64,000 nt of DNA from Pelorhabdus rhamnosifermentans (GTDB lineage Bacteria > Bacillota > Negativicutes > UMGS1260): contig NZ_JAHGVE010000004.1 in the NCBI RefSeq assembly GCF_018835585.1, positions 62,001 through 126,000 of the forward strand, given 5' to 3'. The notes under the pieces are model-generated. The model was given only the letters and a program-made list of their open reading frames with translations, made no database searches and was not told where the DNA came from. Positions 61,861 to 64,000 of this stretch are shown here, in pieces (the first letter of the stretch is position 1; each line of letters begins with the position of its first letter). The position numbers were made by a program, and so were the translations under genes.

Positions 61861-62145
61861 ATGAATAGAATCGAACAAATTATTGAAGAAAAAATTCGTC
61901 CAATCCTTCAGAGCCATGAGGGTGACATCGAGTATTTAGATACGACAGAAGATGGATTTGTTAGGGTGAGACTCACCGGGGCCTGTTCAATATGTCCCGG
62001 TGCCCAACAAACCTTGAAAGAAGTCGTGGAAACAATCCTTCGAGCAGAATGTCCTGAGATTCAAGGTGTTGTACCTGTTTTTGAAGTAATCGACGAATTG
62101 ATTCAGCAGGCCTTGGAGATTTTAAGACAGGGGAAACCTTCGTAG
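61861..62145 (+). CDS. Nfu/NifU C-terminal-domain Fe-S protein
   Basis: 94 residues, a stand-alone NifU C-terminal domain: EKIRPILQSHEGDIEYLD, then C42xxC45 (GACSICPGAQQTLKEVVE in parts), EVIDELIQQALEIL. Such proteins carry a [4Fe-4S] cluster and hand it to target enzymes. Starts 47 bases after abfD, whose product needs a [4Fe-4S] cluster, so a dedicated carrier is a natural reading. Followed by the operon terminator. Confidence 0.88.
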   Translation: MNRIEQIIEEKIRPILQSHEGDIEYLDTTEDGFVRVRLTGACSICPGAQQTLKEVVETILRAECPEIQGVVPVFEVIDELIQQALEILRQGKPS

Positions 62146-62186
62146 TATGAATAAAGGTTGATGAAAGCGGAGTGTTTCTAAAATAG

Positions 62187-62236
62187 GAGGACCTGACAGT
62201 GACATGATTGATACTGTCAGGTCCTCTATTGTATAA
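62187..62236 (+). terminator. Terminator of the 4-hydroxybutyrate operon
   Basis: Perfect 14-bp stem (62187-62200 with 62213-62226), 12-base loop, T-rich tail. Confidence 0.93.
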
Positions 62237-62317
62237 AAAATTTATTGAGCTTCTTTGTTTCATTGGTCAGAAATTTATTTTGCCTGAAAGTGTTTAGACG
62301 AAAATACACAGATTTAT

Positions 62318-62346
62318 TTGACTTGCTCTTTGATATATGCTATTTT
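62318..62346 (+). promoter_or_regulatory. Promoter of riboswitch 6 / cbiZ
   Basis: TTGACT at 62318-62323, 17-base spacer, TATTTT at 62341-62346. Confidence 0.75.
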
Positions 62347-62371
62347 AAAATCATAAGCAACAATGTGAAAA

Positions 62372-62582
62372 CTTCATATAGATGGAAATAGGTGCCCTTT
62401 AGGGGCTTAATAGGGAAGTCCGGTGAAATACCGGCGCGGTCCCGCCACTGTAATGGGAAGCAAACCAAAAAATGCCACTGAGACGCTAATGTCTTGGGAA
62501 GGTTTGGGAATGCGATGATCCAGAGCCAGGAGAACTGCCTATTTAACAGTCACCGTTTGACCTGCGAGAGATGGGAAGGGGA
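62372..62582 (+). promoter_or_regulatory. Cobalamin riboswitch 6 (complete), upstream of cbiZ
   Basis: AAATAGGTGCC, AATAGGGAAGTCCGGTG, ACCGGCGCGGTCCCGCCACT, GTAATGGGAAGCAAAC, GATGATCC and B12 box AGAGCCAGGAGAACTGCC. Same post-box block as copies 2, 4 and 5 (TTTAACAGTCACCGTTTGAC). Confidence 0.95.
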
Positions 62583-62601
62583 TTAGTAGAGCGCTTTTTC
62601 T

Positions 62602-62627
62602 TCCCGACTATTTTAGTCGGGATTTTC
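62602..62627 (+). terminator. Terminator after riboswitch 6
   Basis: TCCCGACTA / TAGTCGGGA perfect 9-bp stem (62602-62610 with 62614-62622), TTT loop, T tail. A second, looser hairpin (AGACTT ... AAGTCT, then T run) lies at 62640-62670. Its sequence differs from the terminators of copies 2, 4 and 5. Confidence 0.88.
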
Positions 62628-62709
62628 TATTTTGTCCAGAGACTTTTCTAGCTGATCAGGAAGTCTTTTTATTTTGAGTAAAATTAGTGTCGAAAAGAGG
62701 TGTAAAATA

Positions 62710-63603
62710 ATGAAAAATCAGTTGCTTAAAACGGGTGGACTGTTTATTGAGACGAAGCATTCATTGATTTGCCAGTTTCCAGAGCCACGTCTTGTTTTGA
62801 GTACATCCAGTTACAATGGCGGTTTTCTTATGGCAGATGCTATTTTTAATCATTGTATCAGTCGTGTCCAAGCAGACTTTGATACGGAACATTCTTCATT
62901 TGTTAGTTCATTTGAAGAAGCATCTAATGATTTGTTGAATTTTGCTGTTATGAATGGTTTTAACTGTGAACGCATTACAGGTTTACTTTCGAATACAAAG
63001 GTTGATCGTCATGGCTATAGTGCATTTTATTTTCAAGATACGCTGATTGAAGTCATTGCAACAGCAGTAATCGGGACGAATGCGATGAGGGCAGGGGAGC
63101 ATGGCGAGGATAGTAATCGTGATTGTGCGTTTAATGATGCTATCAATCTGTTAGTCTTAACGAATGCGCAGATAGCAGAGGGGAATATGGTTAAAGCCTT
63201 GTTAACCATTACGGAAGCCAAAAGTGCAGCACTTCAGGAACTGGCTGTGATTAATTCTTGTACATTAAGTCCGGCTACGGGTACTGGAGCAGATGGGATT
63301 ATTTTTGCTACCAATCCAACGGCTAAAGTATTTTGTAATGATGTAGGGACCCAGTCGTTGTTTGGCGAAGCTTTGGCTTGTGCAGTGAAAACGGCATTGA
63401 AAGAATCACTAGCTATGGAAAGCAAAATTATTCCCTGGCGTCAAAGTCGAGCGGAAGAACGGCTGTGGCGGTTAGGAATGGATGAAATTTGTAGTGCCGA
63501 TTTACCTTTTTCAACGGCTAAAGCACAGGTTATTTTGATTTTTTGTCAGGCTGTATGGCAGGAATATTGTTGGGGGCTACTCGGGATTGATGGACTTTAT
63601 TAA
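62710..63603 (+). CDS. cbiZ: Adenosylcobinamide amidohydrolase CbiZ
   Basis: Cleaves the aminopropanol side chain of adenosylcobinamide to adenosylcobyric acid, so that imported incomplete or foreign corrinoids can be remodelled into the cell's own cobamide. 297 residues from ATG 62710 (AGAGGTG 7 bases upstream; a TTG at 62674 is less likely). CbiZ pattern: RLVLSTSSYNGGF, EVIATAVIGTNAMRAGEHG (blocks IATAVIGTNAMRAG), NLLVLTNAQIAEGNMVKALLTITEAKSAAL in parts, SPATGTGADGIIFAT. Own cobalamin riboswitch upstream. The corrinoid salvage role fits the rest of the region. Confidence 0.92.
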   Translation: MKNQLLKTGGLFIETKHSLICQFPEPRLVLSTSSYNGGFLMADAIFNHCISRVQADFDTEHSSFVSSFEEASNDLLNFAVMNGFNCERITGLLSNTKVDRHGYSAFYFQDTLIEVIATAVIGTNAMRAGEHGEDSNRDCAFNDAINLLVLTNAQIAEGNMVKALLTITEAKSAALQELAVINSCTLSPATGTGADGIIFATNPTAKVFCNDVGTQSLFGEALACAVKTALKESLAMESKIIPWRQSRAEERLWRLGMDEICSADLPFSTAKAQVILIFCQAVWQEYCWGLLGIDGLY

Positions 63604-63735
63604 TTATTTTCATTGCTTGAAAGTCCCGTTTTTCAACCAGGCGGAATGAAATTATGTGCTGCTTTGCGTCAAAAAATAGCTGCAGTAAATTGCACTGAGG
63701 GTAAGTTGAACTGGAATATGATTAGCGAGTTATGA
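63604..63735 (+). other. In-frame coding-like stretch after the cbiZ stop
   Basis: After the TAA of cbiZ the same frame stays open for 43 codons (ESPVFQPGGMKLCAALRQK, then IAAVNCTEGKLNWNMISEL) to a TGA at 63733. An ATG at 63646 exists but has no clear ribosome site. Could be the end of a longer cbiZ interrupted by a stop, a separate remnant, or chance. Confidence 0.35.
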
Positions 63736-63761
63736 GGATTGAATGGATTTATTTGACTTAT

Positions 63762-63790
63762 TTGACTTATTTGCAGGGACATGTTATAGT
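63762..63790 (+). promoter_or_regulatory. Promoter of riboswitch 7
   Basis: TTGACT at 63762-63767, 17-base spacer, TATAGT at 63785-63790. Confidence 0.85.
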
Positions 63791-63814
63791 GAATACATAG
63801 TTTTTAGCATTCGA

Positions 63815-64000
63815 AAAACTTTATATGTTTGAGATAGGTGCCCTTAGGGGCTTAATAGGGAAGTTCGGTGAAATACCGACGCGGTCCCGCCACTGTAATG
63901 GGAAGCAAGCTCAAGAAATGCCACTGAGACGCTAAAGTCTTGGGAAGGTTTGAGCGCGTGATGATCCAGAGCCAGGAGAACTGCCTATCTAGCAATCACC
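63815..64000 (+). promoter_or_regulatory. Cobalamin riboswitch 7 (runs off the window end)
   Basis: GATAGGTGCC, AATAGGGAAGTTCGGTG, ACCGACGCGGTCCCGCCACT, GTAATGGGAAGCAAGC, GATGATCC and B12 box AGAGCCAGGAGAACTGCC, ending in TAGCAATCACC at base 64000. The compensating changes GTTCGG/CCGAC (against GTCCGG/CCGGC in the others) keep the stem. The regulated gene lies outside. Confidence 0.93.

Larger units (their letters stand above)
55206..62401 (+). repeat. Segmental duplication, copy B (intact 4-hydroxybutyrate operon)
   Basis: Intact counterpart of 51568-54482, from the CATGGTTAAATTCTTTTGAC block to the start of riboswitch 6. Contains an extra tandem copy of the riboswitch leader. Confidence 0.9.

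Noticed and set aside
48045-64000. Insertion sequence or transposon driving the duplications
   Set aside because: No transposase, terminal inverted repeats or clear target-site duplications were seen; duplication looks like recombination between repeats.

Overview
The window reads as a chromosomal segment of a low-to-medium GC anaerobic member of the Bacillota. Gene order (yggS-sepF-proC-ylmH-divIVA-ileS; remA-gmk-rpoZ-coaBC-metK-priA-def-fmt-rsmB-rlmN-prpC-rodA/ftsW-pbp-prkC-rsgA-rpe; ribD-ribE-ribBA-ribH), a T-box, and SAM-I, FMN and cobalamin riboswitches fit this. Class III ribonucleotide reductase, a clostridial 2[4Fe-4S] ferredoxin and a 4-hydroxybutyrate pathway point to a strict anaerobe. 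A Negativicutes/Sporomusa-like host is my inference; nothing in the window proves it.

Bases 1-48044 are mostly housekeeping genes on the + strand: anaerobic dNTP synthesis (nrdD, entering from outside the window, and nrdG), division-site genes, ileS behind a T-box, lspA-rluD-pyrR, rqcH on the - strand, a Ca-type P-ATPase, dapF, a large translation/cofactor/peptidoglycan-signalling cluster, the riboflavin operon behind an FMN riboswitch, and hslO. One oddity is the nrdD C terminus: the usual glycyl-radical tail is missing from the reading frame.

Bases 48045-64000 are different. Seven cobalamin riboswitch elements lie within 16 kb: four complete, one running off the window end, one with its 3' half deleted and one reduced to a stub. 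Most have their own TTGAC(T/G)-17-TANNNT promoter. They surround two copies of a 4-hydroxybutyrate operon. Copy B (55206-62401) is intact: two tandem riboswitches, then abfT (4-hydroxybutyrate CoA-transferase), sucD (CoA-acylating succinate semialdehyde dehydrogenase), 4hbD (4-hydroxybutyrate dehydrogenase), a 50-residue acidic protein, abfD (4-hydroxybutyryl-CoA dehydratase) and an Nfu-like Fe-S protein. Together these convert succinyl-CoA to crotonyl-CoA. Copy A (51568-54482) has decayed by large internal deletions: abfT is a scar, 4hbD is fused to an nfu fragment, abfD is gone, and only sucD is open. A broken gdhA, a DMT transporter with a coupled small ORF, and a divergent LysR gene lie beside copy A. 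Another riboswitch controls cbiZ (cobinamide salvage), and the last one leads out of the window.

Main hypothesis: cobalamin riboswitches are normally OFF switches, so the 4-hydroxybutyrate route would be expressed when adenosylcobalamin is scarce. It would then act as a B12-independent outlet for succinyl-CoA (toward crotonyl-CoA and butyrate) in place of B12-dependent methylmalonyl-CoA mutase (toward propionate). The riboswitches and the genes are visible in the sequence; the metabolic switch is inference.
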